DNA of 64,000 bases from Mucilaginibacter sp. (GTDB lineage Bacteria; Bacteroidota; Bacteroidia; Sphingobacteriales; Sphingobacteriaceae). Below, one piece after another: positions 15,098 through 24,145 of this stretch (its first letter is position 1; every line of letters starts with the position of its first letter). The stretch spans positions 1 to 64,000 of the forward strand of contig JAUCSE010000060.1 of the NCBI GenBank assembly GCA_030445275.1. Reading direction: 5' to 3'. The notes under the pieces are model-generated. The model worked only from the letters and a program-made list of their open reading frames with translations, had not been told where the DNA came from and did no database searches. Position numbers and translations under genes: made by a program.

Positions 15098-16258
15098 ATG
15101 AACAAGTTATTTAAAAATCTATCGCTAATAATTTTACCGGCCTGCATATCTTTGGCCGCCTGTAATCAATCATCTGACAAGAAAAAAACAACTATGACGG
15201 ATAGCACCCAAACTCCAGCCTCTGCATTCGAACAAACCATCGGCGGCAAACAAACACATTTGTACACGCTTAAAAACAAAAACGGAATAACTGCCACATT
15301 CACAAACTATGGCGGCCGTATTGTAAGTCTGTTGGTACCTGATAAAACCGGTAAGCAAACAGATGTGGTTTTAGGCTTTGAAAGTGTGGAGGGTTTTGAA
15401 AAATCAACCGAACCTTATTATGGTGCTACCATCGGCCGCTATGGCAATCGTATTGCTAAAGGTAAGTTTAAAATTGATGGTAAAGAGTATCAAACATCTA
15501 TCAATAACCCGCCAAACGCGCTGCATGGCGGTAAAAACGGCTACCAGAGTGTAGTGTGGGATGCCAAACAAATTGATTCATCAACATTGGAGCTTACCTA
15601 TCTGTCAAAAGATATGGAAGAAGGTTTTCCGGGCAACCTGAATGTAAAGGTTACTTACAGCTTAACCGATGATAACGAGTTTAAAGCGGTTTATGAAGCT
15701 ACCACCGATAAAAAAACGGTAGTAAATTTAACCAACCACGCCTTTTTTAACCTGAACGGCGAAGGCAGCGGAACCATCCTTGACCATTTGGTACAAATTG
15801 ATGCGGATAACTACGTTCCGGTTGATTCAACACTGATACCATTGGGCAAAATAGAAAGCGTAAAAGGTACTCCATTTGATTTTACAAAGCCCGAAACCAT
15901 TGGCAAAAGGATAAATGACGATAACGTGCAACTGAAAGATGGTAAAGGATACGACCATAACTTTGTGTTGAACAAACACGATATTAAAACGCCTATTGCC
16001 ACCGTAATTGGCGACAAAAGCGGTATAAAGATGGAAGTATTTACCGAAGAGCCGGGCTTACAGTTTTACAGTGGTAACTTTATGCAGGCTAAAAACATAA
16101 TGAAACGCGGTATAAAAGATGAGCTCCGTACTTCATTTGCTATGGAAACCCAGCATTACCCTGATTCACCAAACCAACCGCAATTCCCGTCAACAGAACT
16201 GAAACCAGGTCAGGTTTATAAAACACAATCATTATACAAGTTTTCGGTAGTTAAATAA
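15098..16258 (+). CDS. galM: Aldose 1-epimerase, lipoprotein form
   Basis: 386 residues. A lipoprotein signal peptide (hydrophobic stretch ending SLAAC, then NQSSDKKK) precedes the galactose mutarotase domain. Visible motifs are TNYGGRIVSL, YGATIGRYGNRIAKGKF, LTNHAFFNL with the catalytic His, and FTEEPGLQFYSGNF with the catalytic Glu. The enzyme interconverts alpha and beta anomers. Lipidation places it in the periplasm or outer membrane, which suggests it handles sugars released by outer glycosidases. It lies directly after galT. Confidence 0.93.
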   Translation: MNKLFKNLSLIILPACISLAACNQSSDKKKTTMTDSTQTPASAFEQTIGGKQTHLYTLKNKNGITATFTNYGGRIVSLLVPDKTGKQTDVVLGFESVEGFEKSTEPYYGATIGRYGNRIAKGKFKIDGKEYQTSINNPPNALHGGKNGYQSVVWDAKQIDSSTLELTYLSKDMEEGFPGNLNVKVTYSLTDDNEFKAVYEATTDKKTVVNLTNHAFFNLNGEGSGTILDHLVQIDADNYVPVDSTLIPLGKIESVKGTPFDFTKPETIGKRINDDNVQLKDGKGYDHNFVLNKHDIKTPIATVIGDKSGIKMEVFTEEPGLQFYSGNFMQAKNIMKRGIKDELRTSFAMETQHYPDSPNQPQFPSTELKPGQVYKTQSLYKFSVVK

Positions 16259-16390
16259 GTCGGAAGATTTGCTGAATATAAAGGGTCTTTGCCAACAGGT
16301 AAAGATCCTTTTTTGTTAAATATGGTTAAAAGTAGTTTGATGCTAAATATTTTAAGTAAAACAGCGTTAAGGGTTTATCTAAACAATGGT

Positions 16391-17575
16391 ATGAAAAAAC
16401 TAGTCCTATCCCTATCATTTATCTTTTTTATAAACTGTGCTTTTGCCCAGGTTAAAGCCGGCGATCCCGTACCTGATATTAAATTTGAACTATTAAATGC
16501 ACCGGTAAAAAGTACCACCCTGAGCGAATTAAAAGGAAAAATTATTTTAATTGATTTTTGGGCAACCTGGTGTGGTGCATGTCTTGAAGCTATGCCACAT
16601 TTGAGGCAACTACAAGCAAAGTATCCTAATAAACTTCAGGTTATAGCAGTTACAGATGAAAAAGCGGCAAGAATAAGACAATATTTAATCTCTAAACCGT
16701 CTAATTTATGGTTTGCTATTGATACCGGTGAGTTGATTAGCAAAGTGTTTCCACATCGTTTAATTCCGCACACCGTCATTGTTTCACCCGAAGGAAAATT
16801 GATCGCCAATACAAACCCTGAATCGGTTACAGCATCAGTTATTGATAGTTTGCTGAACAAGAAGAAAGTTCATCTAGTTGAAAAAAAAGACAGTTTATTT
16901 ACCCCTGCTGATATTGTTAAAAAATATTTTTCTGCTGAGGATACGATAAAAAATAGATTTATTATGCAGGCTGGAGTGAAAGGAATTGGAGGTATAACTA
17001 CAACCTATTTGCAGGATAATTTTTTTAAGAGAAGACGAGTTACCTGTGTGAATGCTGACTTAATAACATTGTATAGAACAGCTTATAATAATTTCCCTTA
17101 TAGCCGCATGAGAAATGAAGTTAAAGTAAGTAGTAGGGCACCTTTATATTCTCTTGACCTGATTGTCAGTGACAAAAAGGATTTGTTACCAACTTTGCAG
17201 AAAGAACTAGCCAAAAGATTTGACATGCAGGCTAAAATTGAGCAGAAAGTTAAAGAGGTATATGTTTTAAAGGTAACAGATAAGGGGAAATTTGAGAAAA
17301 TTCCAGTCAACACATCAGGTAAAAGGACTTATGAAGGAAGACATGATGGGATAGATCAACAGTGCATAACCATGGCTAGTTTTGCAGATTATCTGGAACG
17401 TTATGGGACAGGAAAATTGCCCGTTATTGATGAAACCCAGAACAAGGGCTTTTTTGATATTAAGTTTTCATTTCAGCCCGAAAAACCGGAAACTTTAACG
17501 ACTGTATTAAATGATATGGGCCTGACTTTAGAAAAGGCCACCCGTAAGGTTGATTTTTTAGTGCTTTATAAATAG
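16391..17575 (+). CDS. TlpA/ResA-like thioredoxin with DUF3738-like C-terminus
   Basis: Start at ATG 16391 gives a clean signal peptide (MKKLVLSLSFIFFINCAFAQ); an upstream TTG at 16289 would add a non-signal extension. Residues about 25-160 are a periplasmic thioredoxin fold with LIDFWATWCGACLEAMPHL; the CGAC pair is redox-active. Residues about 180-394 resemble the DUF3738 domain seen in soil bacteria (FDMQAKIEQKVKEVYVLKVT, then a FADYLERYGTGKLPVIDETQ region). Such fusions probably act in disulfide or thiol exchange at the cell envelope. Its target is unknown. It is not clearly part of the gal operon: a 130-nt gap separates them. Confidence 0.85.
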   Translation: MKKLVLSLSFIFFINCAFAQVKAGDPVPDIKFELLNAPVKSTTLSELKGKIILIDFWATWCGACLEAMPHLRQLQAKYPNKLQVIAVTDEKAARIRQYLISKPSNLWFAIDTGELISKVFPHRLIPHTVIVSPEGKLIANTNPESVTASVIDSLLNKKKVHLVEKKDSLFTPADIVKKYFSAEDTIKNRFIMQAGVKGIGGITTTYLQDNFFKRRRVTCVNADLITLYRTAYNNFPYSRMRNEVKVSSRAPLYSLDLIVSDKKDLLPTLQKELAKRFDMQAKIEQKVKEVYVLKVTDKGKFEKIPVNTSGKRTYEGRHDGIDQQCITMASFADYLERYGTGKLPVIDETQNKGFFDIKFSFQPEKPETLTTVLNDMGLTLEKATRKVDFLVLYK

Positions 17576-17598
17576 CGTGAGATTGTAAAAATTCTCTC

Positions 17599-17640
17599 CC
17601 CACGACGTCATTGCTTCGTGCCTCGCAATGACGTTGTGGG
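17599..17640. repeat. Short family-1 palindrome between convergent genes
   Basis: CCCACGACGTCATTG pairs with CAATGACGTTGTGGG around CTTCGTGCCTCG. It is a shrunken copy of the GCGTCATTGCGAGG family and sits between the convergent thioredoxin and mocA genes, where it may act as a terminator. Confidence 0.7.
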
Positions 17641-17667
17641 TTAATGTTATTTTGGTAATAGCTAGCG

Positions 17668-18258
17668 TCAATTTCCATGCAACCGCTCATAATCCTCAAT
17701 AGTATCAATATCAATGGCACCTAATGGAAAAGCTATAGTTGCAACATCATTAGGGAAATCCCTGATCAGTGTTTTAGCGCCCTCTTTGCCTTGTAGCATC
17801 AATAAGCGGGGAAAATAGGAAGCATCAAACAGGACAGGTACGCCCAATGTATCGCGGTAGGTGCAGGCAATAATACCGCTGAAGCTATCAGCCTTTTTTT
17901 CGGTTAACTGGTATATCAGCAAAGGATCAACAAATGGCTGATCGCACAGCATTAATATAGCAGCTTTTATATTGGGTTCTATCCTTAACAATTCAGTAAT
18001 GCCCAGGCGTATGGACGATGCCATGCCTTCCTGCCAATCGGGGTTGTAAGTGATATATACTAGCTGATCAGATATACTGGGACGAATTACACCCTCATTA
18101 GCCCCCAACACAACCACCACCTTTTCATGGCATACAGAAGTTAGCGCAGTTTGAATGGCACGTTGTAATAAAGTTTGCCCCTGATATAGGAGGTTTTGCT
18201 TAGGCGAACCTAACCGGCTTGATGAGCCTGCTGCGAGTATGATCAATCCAGTCATCAT
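17668..18258 (-). CDS. mocA: Molybdenum cofactor cytidylyltransferase-like NTP transferase
   Basis: 196 residues with the nucleotidyltransferase signature LAAGSSSRLGSPKQ at residues 8-21 and the metal-binding AILMLCDQPFVDP. The combination with xdhC directly upstream (3 nt gap) points to MocA, which makes molybdopterin cytosine dinucleotide for xanthine-oxidase-family enzymes. A MobA-like role is less likely because a separate MobA domain is encoded at 22979. Start may be either of two adjacent ATG codons (18258 or 18255). Confidence 0.82.
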   Translation of the reverse strand: MMTGLIILAAGSSSRLGSPKQNLLYQGQTLLQRAIQTALTSVCHEKVVVVLGANEGVIRPSISDQLVYITYNPDWQEGMASSIRLGITELLRIEPNIKAAILMLCDQPFVDPLLIYQLTEKKADSFSGIIACTYRDTLGVPVLFDASYFPRLLMLQGKEGAKTLIRDFPNDVATIAFPLGAIDIDTIEDYERLHGN

Positions 18259-18261
18259 AAG

Positions 18262-19413
18262 CTAATTCATAGTTTGCTGAATAATTTGCTCCGCATGGCG
18301 GTTATGGATCACGTTTTTATGACGTAAAGATGTACCTGCCCTGTTTTTCAATACTGCCTGCATTTCGGCAATAATGGATAAGGCAATCTCATCGGCATTC
18401 TCTGAACCAACATCTAATCCTGCGGGGCCATAAACACTGGTTAATTGCCCGTCAGTAATTTCCATTCCCTCGTCCCGTAGTTCTTCCAGCATGCGGTTTA
18501 AGCGTTTTTTAGGTCCTAATGCACCAACATAAGGTAATTGGAGCGGTAGTAGTTGCTTTAATACGGCCATATCGTAATTATAGTTGTGCGTCATGAGTAT
18601 AATAACCGTACGCTCATCAATTGCAATCTGCGAAAGTGCATTTTCGGGTTTGGCCATAATGATCTTTTTAGCCAGTGGGAATCTTTCGGGTATGGCATAG
18701 TTTGACCGGCCGTCAATAATATAAATATGCCAGCCAAGCACAGCGGCCAGTTGCACCAGTGGTATGGCATCATTACCCGCCCCAAATATCACCAGCGAAA
18801 CCGTTGGCTGTAGCAGTTCAATAAAACAGGTGAATTTATCGCCATAAATATAGGTTTTGGTAACTGAGTTGCCGTTCATCAATACATCATTGGCATCGGC
18901 TAGCAGCATATCTTTTATAGCATCATCCGGGAAATTACCTTTAATATCCCGGTTTTGGGTTAATAGCAAGCAGGTGCCTGGTTGCGGGGCCTGCTTATCA
19001 TTTATAGTGAAAATAGTAATGAGTACAACCGGCTCGCGTTTGCTTAAAAACAGCTTGAAAAGTTGTATGGGATTATCTTGTTTATCAGCAAATATGGGTT
19101 CAATCAGTATGTGGATAATGCCGTTACAACCCAGACCGACGCCAAATTTGGCATCATCATCGTCGGTAGTGTCATAAGTAACCAGCATGGGTTTGTTTTG
19201 GGCCATCACCAGTCGGGCCTTGCGCAGGGCATCACCTTCTAAGCAGCCACCGCTAATGGCTCCGGTAAGCTGGCCGTCTTCGGTAATGAGCATGCGTGCA
19301 CCAGCCCGGCGGTAGGATGAACCTTCCACATATACTACGGTAGCCAACGCCGTTTGCTTGCCATTTTTATCGGCTTTGTCAAAAGCCTGTACAATGTCCT
19401 GTAGTTCTTTCAC
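18262..19413 (-). CDS. xdhC: XdhC/CoxI-family maturation factor
   Basis: 383 residues. N-terminal XdhC domain: TALATVVYVEGSSYRRAGAR, then LTGAISGGCLEGD. C-terminal Rossmann-like domain: LVIFGAGNDAIPLVQLA, and YVGALGPKKRLNRML. The family delivers sulfurated molybdenum cofactor to xanthine-dehydrogenase-type enzymes. It is the first gene of a minus-strand operon with mocA. No molybdoenzyme structural gene is in the window, so its client lies elsewhere. Confidence 0.9.
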   Translation of the reverse strand: MKELQDIVQAFDKADKNGKQTALATVVYVEGSSYRRAGARMLITEDGQLTGAISGGCLEGDALRKARLVMAQNKPMLVTYDTTDDDDAKFGVGLGCNGIIHILIEPIFADKQDNPIQLFKLFLSKREPVVLITIFTINDKQAPQPGTCLLLTQNRDIKGNFPDDAIKDMLLADANDVLMNGNSVTKTYIYGDKFTCFIELLQPTVSLVIFGAGNDAIPLVQLAAVLGWHIYIIDGRSNYAIPERFPLAKKIIMAKPENALSQIAIDERTVIILMTHNYNYDMAVLKQLLPLQLPYVGALGPKKRLNRMLEELRDEGMEITDGQLTSVYGPAGLDVGSENADEIALSIIAEMQAVLKNRAGTSLRHKNVIHNRHAEQIIQQTMN

Positions 19414-19428
19414 AATTGGTAATTAAAA

Positions 19429-19896
19429 TTAGTTCTTTTTAACTGCTTTCCAATTAGCAGGGTCCCAAATATCTAATCGGGTAACATCTTTTATGCTGCC
19501 GCTGTTCATCGCCATATGCCCGTTCATGTGGCTATCATAAGTACCCTCTATAATTACGTAATGGTCGCTATATTGTTTTAAGCTGCTAACCTCAGGGTGT
19601 TTTGGCCCAACGCTAACCCAAATTGAGTTTTTGCTTATAGCACGGTCATAATCTTCTTTATGAAGATACAACCCGTTACCTTCAAACTCAAGATGTAGGT
19701 AACCTATAACCCGGATCTTTTTTCCTTTGTATCTATCAGGATTAGCTATTAAACTGATCAATGAAACCTCAGGATCCTGATACAAAACAACGCTATCGCC
19801 TTTAGGCAAAGTTGTATGTATACTGTTTTTAGGTTGTTGGTTACAGGCAATCGTTAAACAAATAATTGGTAATAACATATAGCCTGCAACTTTCAT
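19429..19896 (-). CDS. Hypothetical lipoprotein with OB-like domain
   Basis: 155 residues. The signal peptide ends LTIAC, a weak lipobox followed by NQQPK. The mature part starts a small beta domain with SLIANPDRYKGKKIRVIGYL, and GNGLYLHKEDYDRAI, a pattern seen in short OB-fold-like periplasmic proteins. No catalytic motif. It lies 15 nt upstream of xdhC on the same strand and may share its transcript, but a role in cofactor maturation is not supported. Confidence 0.75.
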   Translation of the reverse strand: MKVAGYMLLPIICLTIACNQQPKNSIHTTLPKGDSVVLYQDPEVSLISLIANPDRYKGKKIRVIGYLHLEFEGNGLYLHKEDYDRAISKNSIWVSVGPKHPEVSSLKQYSDHYVIIEGTYDSHMNGHMAMNSGSIKDVTRLDIWDPANWKAVKKN

Positions 19897-20080
19897 AACT
19901 TAGGTTTTTAGGTAAACGTAAATATAAATCAAAGTTATTAATATCAATATAATACGGCTACCGTCCAATTTCGTGTTTCAAAAAGTACATTTAAAAAACA
20001 TTACAGCCATTTGTAATATTTAACTTTACAATGCGCAACCTTTTACTTAGTAAGGGTTGTTTTAATTAAATTTTTATCCA

Positions 20081-21070
20081 TTGTTAACAGATAATCACGG
20101 CCGGAAGATCAATTACCTGCGTTTGGCGGTAACAGACAAGTGCAATCTGCGCTGTTTTTATTGCATGCCCGAGGATGGCCTGAACTGGCTGTCGCGCAGG
20201 GAGTTGATGAGCTATGAAGAAATGCTGCACAGCTGTGCACTGCTGGTAAAAATGGGTGTCGAAAAGATCCGTATTACCGGGGGCGAGCCTTTTGTGCGCA
20301 AGGATATTATGCAGCTGCTCACTTCACTATCGCAATTGGATGGCTTAAAGGAACTGAGCCTGACTACCAATGGCGTTTTAACCGCACCGCATGTGCCCGA
20401 ATTGAAAAAGATAGGCATACGTTCTGTAAACCTGAGTTTGGATACATTGGATGCCAACCGCTTTTTTACCATAACCCGCCGCGATGAATTTGCTAATGTA
20501 ATGGCTGCTTTGGAAGCTTTGTTAAGTCACGGAATCGAGGTAAAAATAAATGCCGTAGTGATGGACGGCAAAAATACGCAGGATATCATCCCGCTGGTTG
20601 AAATGACCAAAGATATGCCCGTGAGCGTACGTTTTATCGAAGAAATGCCTTTTAATGGTGATGGACACCTATATACCGGTTTGCAATGGGATTATGTGCG
20701 TATCCTGGATGAGATCAAAAGTAAATATCCACAGATACAAAAATTACCCGATCCATTGTATTCAACCTCTTATAATTACCATATACCCGGACATCAGGGT
20801 AGCGTAGGTATTATTGCTGCCTATTCACGTACGTTTTGTGGCACCTGCAACCGCATCAGGATAACCCCGCAAGGTGAGCTGAAAACCTGTTTATATGACG
20901 ATGGCGGACTTAATATCAGGGACTTGATGCGTAATGGCTCCAGCGATCATGAACTACAGGGAGCGCTGCTGAATGCCTTTGGCAACCGCGCCAAAGACGG
21001 CTGGGAGGCCGAAAGTAAACGAGTATTGCACCCTGGTATTCATGAGTCTATGGCGACGATAGGAGGATAA
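20081..21070 (+). CDS. moaA: GTP 3',8-cyclase
   Basis: First enzyme of molybdenum cofactor synthesis. Residues 1-329 from a TTG start: no in-frame ATG lies between the upstream stop and the radical-SAM cluster CNLRCFYC (Cys-x3-Cys-x2-Cys), so TTG is needed. The second Fe-S site FCGTCNRIRITPQGELKTC is near residue 250 and the protein ends GG, as required for activity with MoaC in the family. It is the first gene of the plus-strand Moco cluster. Confidence 0.95.
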   Translation: MLTDNHGRKINYLRLAVTDKCNLRCFYCMPEDGLNWLSRRELMSYEEMLHSCALLVKMGVEKIRITGGEPFVRKDIMQLLTSLSQLDGLKELSLTTNGVLTAPHVPELKKIGIRSVNLSLDTLDANRFFTITRRDEFANVMAALEALLSHGIEVKINAVVMDGKNTQDIIPLVEMTKDMPVSVRFIEEMPFNGDGHLYTGLQWDYVRILDEIKSKYPQIQKLPDPLYSTSYNYHIPGHQGSVGIIAAYSRTFCGTCNRIRITPQGELKTCLYDDGGLNIRDLMRNGSSDHELQGALLNAFGNRAKDGWEAESKRVLHPGIHESMATIGG

Positions 21071-21175
21071 AAAGTATCAAGTAGTTAGTGTCAAGTATCA
21101 AGATAACTGCATTTGTTTTATGAAGATTTCAAAAGTCGTGATATTTGATACTAGTTGCTTGATACTAAAAAACTA
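21071..21175. repeat. Inverted repeat between moaA and moeA
   Basis: AAGTATCAAGTAGTTAGTGTCAAGTATCAAG at the left is mirrored at the right by TTGATACTAGTTGCTTGATACT. It is a distinct imperfect palindrome family and may separate the two genes transcriptionally. Confidence 0.6.
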
Positions 21176-21179
21176 ATAT

Positions 21180-22376
21180 ATGACAACTGTTGAAGAAGCC
21201 GAAAAGCTGATGCTGGCACAGGTAAAAGATTATGGTACCGAAAGTCTGCCGTTTGAACAGGCTCTTAACCGGGTACTGGCCAAACCTATAAAAGCCGATC
21301 GTGATCTGCCGCCCTTTAACCGGGTAACTATGGATGGCATAGCCATCAACTATCGTGCTATTGAAAAGGGTATCAGTACGTTCAAAATAAAGGCTACCCA
21401 GGCTGCTGGGGATGCACCTTCGGCTATCAATGAATTGGATGAGTGCATTGAGATTATGACCGGGGCAGTAATGCCAGCATCGGTTAATACCGTGATCCGT
21501 TATGAAGATTTGGAAATACTGCCTGGGCTTGCTACTGTAAACTCGCCAGATATAAAACAAGGGCAGAACCTGCATTTGCAGGGATCAGATAAAAAACAAA
21601 ACGATACTTTGGCTGCATCAGGTCAACTGGTTACACCGGCTATTATCAGTTTGGCTGCATCGGTTGGTAAAACGCATCTGCTGGTTAAAAAACTACCCCG
21701 GGTGGTTATCATATCATCGGGCGATGAACTGGTGGATGTGCATCAAACACCATCACCCTACCAAATCCGGAAATCAAACAGCTACACCGTAAAAGCGGTT
21801 TTGCAGCAGCACGCATTGCAGCCCGACATGATACATATTCCTGACGATCCCGAAATTACACGCCGGCAGATACAACAATGCCTGCATAATTACGATGTGC
21901 TGCTGCTTAGTGGCGGTATATCTATGGGTAAATTTGATTACATACCCCAGGCGCTGGAAGATTCGCAAGTTGAAAAAGTTTTTCACAAAGTGGCACAACG
22001 TCCCGGCAAACCTTTCTGGTTCGGTAAACATCAAAATGGAGCTGTTGTTTTTGCTTTTCCGGGTAACCCGGTTGCCACCTTTATGTGTCTGCATAAGTAT
22101 TTTTTAACCTGGTTACGGGCAACTTTAGGACTGGCAGAACAATCGCCGGTTTACGCGGTTTTAGATAAAGATTTTCGGTTTCAACCACCCTTGCAATACT
22201 TTTTACAAGTGAAACTACAAAGCAATCCGCAGGGACAGCTAATGGCATTACCAATTGAAGGAAATGGTTCAGGCGATTTTGCTAACTTAGCAGATACAGA
22301 CGCGTTTTTAGAATTGCCTTTGGAAAGGAGCGCTTTTAAAGCAGGAGAGGTGTTTAAGGTATTGAGATTTGCCTGA
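21180..22376 (+). CDS. moeA: Molybdopterin molybdotransferase
   Basis: 398 residues. Motifs: PFNRVTMDGIAI, DAPSAINELDECIEIMTGAV, SSGDELVDV and GGISMGKFDYIPQAL, then PGKPFWFG and FAFPGNPVATF. It inserts molybdate into adenylylated molybdopterin. No separate MogA/MoaB adenylyltransferase is encoded in the window. Its TGA stop falls within the first bases of the palindromic repeat that begins at 22373 (the repeat begins CTGAACC), so the repeat supplies the stop. Confidence 0.95.
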   Translation: MTTVEEAEKLMLAQVKDYGTESLPFEQALNRVLAKPIKADRDLPPFNRVTMDGIAINYRAIEKGISTFKIKATQAAGDAPSAINELDECIEIMTGAVMPASVNTVIRYEDLEILPGLATVNSPDIKQGQNLHLQGSDKKQNDTLAASGQLVTPAIISLAASVGKTHLLVKKLPRVVIISSGDELVDVHQTPSPYQIRKSNSYTVKAVLQQHALQPDMIHIPDDPEITRRQIQQCLHNYDVLLLSGGISMGKFDYIPQALEDSQVEKVFHKVAQRPGKPFWFGKHQNGAVVFAFPGNPVATFMCLHKYFLTWLRATLGLAEQSPVYAVLDKDFRFQPPLQYFLQVKLQSNPQGQLMALPIEGNGSGDFANLADTDAFLELPLERSAFKAGEVFKVLRFA

Positions 22377-22518
22377 ACCATGATTAAACAGATTAAAGGA
22401 TTAACAGGATTTCTTTTATCAGGTTAATCCAAGAATCAAACAAATCGAAGGTTCAGGAAAAATTCAATAAATCTGTTAATCCCATAAATCCTGGTTCAGA
22501 CAAAAGAATCAGACAAAT
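22373..22518. repeat. Solo GxxExxY-associated palindromic repeat inside the Moco operon
   Basis: Starts CTGAACCATGATTAAACAGATT, ends AATCCTGGTTCAGACAAAAG followed by AATCAGACAAAT. It is more diverged than the copies beside the GxxExxY gene and has no ORF in it. It separates moeA from moaC and overlaps the moeA stop codon. Confidence 0.7.
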
Positions 22519-22527
22519 AAAAAGTTA

Positions 22528-22998
22528 ATGTTAACCCATATAGATAAACAAGGCAACCCATCAATGGTTGATGTAACCGAAAAGCAGGTAACCCACCGCA
22601 CCGCCACGGCGCGCAGTGTGGTTGTTTTGCCCGATGAGGTTTTGCAACACTTGACTGGTGGCAACCTGATCAGTAAGAAGGGACCTGTCTTTCAAACAGC
22701 TATTATCGCGGGTATTATGGCGGCCAAAAAAACCGGCGACCTGATACCGCTTTGTCATCCTTTGGGTATGGATAACTGCAACATCACCATACAGGTTAAT
22801 GAGCAGCAGGAAATAGTGATTGATTGTACGGCAAGTATCACCGCCAAAACCGGTATCGAGATGGAAGCATTGGTAGGGGCATCTATAGCGGCGCTTACTG
22901 TTTATGATATGTGCAAGGCTATGAGCCATGATATTGTAATAAAAGAAACCAAACTGATAGCAAAAACAGGAGGTAAACGTGACTTTAAACGAGCATAA
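22528..22998 (+). CDS. moaC: Cyclic pyranopterin monophosphate synthase
   Basis: 156 residues, normal length. Motifs: GIMAAKKTGDLIPLCHPL, TAKTGIEMEALVGAS and DMCKAMSHD. It converts the MoaA product to cPMP. The next gene starts inside it (GTG at 22979), a 20-nt overlap that suggests translational coupling. Confidence 0.95.
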   Translation: MLTHIDKQGNPSMVDVTEKQVTHRTATARSVVVLPDEVLQHLTGGNLISKKGPVFQTAIIAGIMAAKKTGDLIPLCHPLGMDNCNITIQVNEQQEIVIDCTASITAKTGIEMEALVGASIAALTVYDMCKAMSHDIVIKETKLIAKTGGKRDFKRA

Positions 22999-24145
22999 AA
23001 AACACGCTAAACTGGCAAGGCCAGCTTCTGGTAACTTCGGTCGCAATGAATGGGCCATTGTAGGTGGGCCTTGTACCGTTATCAAATTATTAGCTCATGA
23101 TGTGATTGGGGCTTTTTCGCCAACGTATAAATGCGCTTATGCCGATACATCACACAATGATGATATTACGCTGGTACCCGGCAGGCTCACCAACGGGGCA
23201 ATGCTGGATTATACCGATCAGATAAATTACCAGCAGTACAATTTTCAAAATCCGGTGATGTCGTACCAGCTTAAACAGGCTTTTGCCAATGCCGATCTGA
23301 TACTGGTAAATGGCAATCACCAGCAGGCCAAAGCGCAGATAGTTATTATCGACAGCAATAAAAGGGCATCATTACTAAAAAGGGTTGAACAACTAACTAA
23401 TGTTGAACTGTTTTTATTAGCCGATAATAATGAAGGTATACCCGATTTTATACAGGAAGCCATCCCACACTGGGAGCAAATACCCGTTTACCGGCTCGAC
23501 GACAGGGAGAGGATCATCGCCTTTTTCGAAACTAATTTGAAAAAAGCCCAGCCACTTTTGAATGGTCTTGTGCTGGCCGGCGGAAAAAGTCAGCGAATGG
23601 GTTTTGATAAAGGCAATGTGAACTGGCACGGTAAACCGCAAAGATATCACATGGCTGATCTGCTGAAGCCATTTTGTAGCGAGGTATTTATATCCTGCAG
23701 GCCAGGGCAGCAAAGTGAGATCGATCCGCAGTATCCTGTTATTGAAGATACTTTTACTGGACTGGGGCCATTTGGCGCTATATTATCCGCCTTTCGGGAA
23801 AAACCTGATCAAGCCTGGCTGGTAATAGCCTGCGATCTGCCTTTAATGGATGAGGCTACCCTGCGTAACCTGGTTGCCTGGCGTAACAGTTCGTCAACTG
23901 CCACGGCTTACCATAGTCCGGTAACTAATTTTGCGGAACCGCTGGTTGCTATATGGGAACCCAAGAGTTACCCGGTATTGTTGTCGTTTTTGGCACAAGG
24001 GTACTCGTGCCCGCGCAAGGTGCTGATCAATACCGAGATCAACCTGCTAAATGCGCCTGATCCGGAGGCATTGACCAATGTGAACACGCCCGAAGACCTG
24101 GAACAAATAAAAAGAATTCTGCATCAAAAAACTGCTACCAACTGA
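22979..24145 (+). CDS. Fusion of a P-loop-less N-terminal domain with MobA
   Basis: 388 residues from a GTG start overlapping moaC. Residues about 193-388 are a MobA-type guanylyltransferase: LAGGKSQRMGFDKG at 199-212, and VIACDLPLMDE with the metal-binding Asp. Residues 1-190 are unlike ordinary MobA. They begin with GRNEWAIVGGPCTVIK, which is placed like a MobB nucleotide-binding loop but lacks the GK[ST] signature, and contain ADLILVNGNHQQAKAQIVII. It could be a degenerate MobB adapter. MobA attaches GMP to molybdopterin. Its 1-nt overlap with moeB (TGATG) continues the operon. Confidence 0.82.
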   Translation: MTLNEHKKHAKLARPASGNFGRNEWAIVGGPCTVIKLLAHDVIGAFSPTYKCAYADTSHNDDITLVPGRLTNGAMLDYTDQINYQQYNFQNPVMSYQLKQAFANADLILVNGNHQQAKAQIVIIDSNKRASLLKRVEQLTNVELFLLADNNEGIPDFIQEAIPHWEQIPVYRLDDRERIIAFFETNLKKAQPLLNGLVLAGGKSQRMGFDKGNVNWHGKPQRYHMADLLKPFCSEVFISCRPGQQSEIDPQYPVIEDTFTGLGPFGAILSAFREKPDQAWLVIACDLPLMDEATLRNLVAWRNSSSTATAYHSPVTNFAEPLVAIWEPKSYPVLLSFLAQGYSCPRKVLINTEINLLNAPDPEALTNVNTPEDLEQIKRILHQKTATN

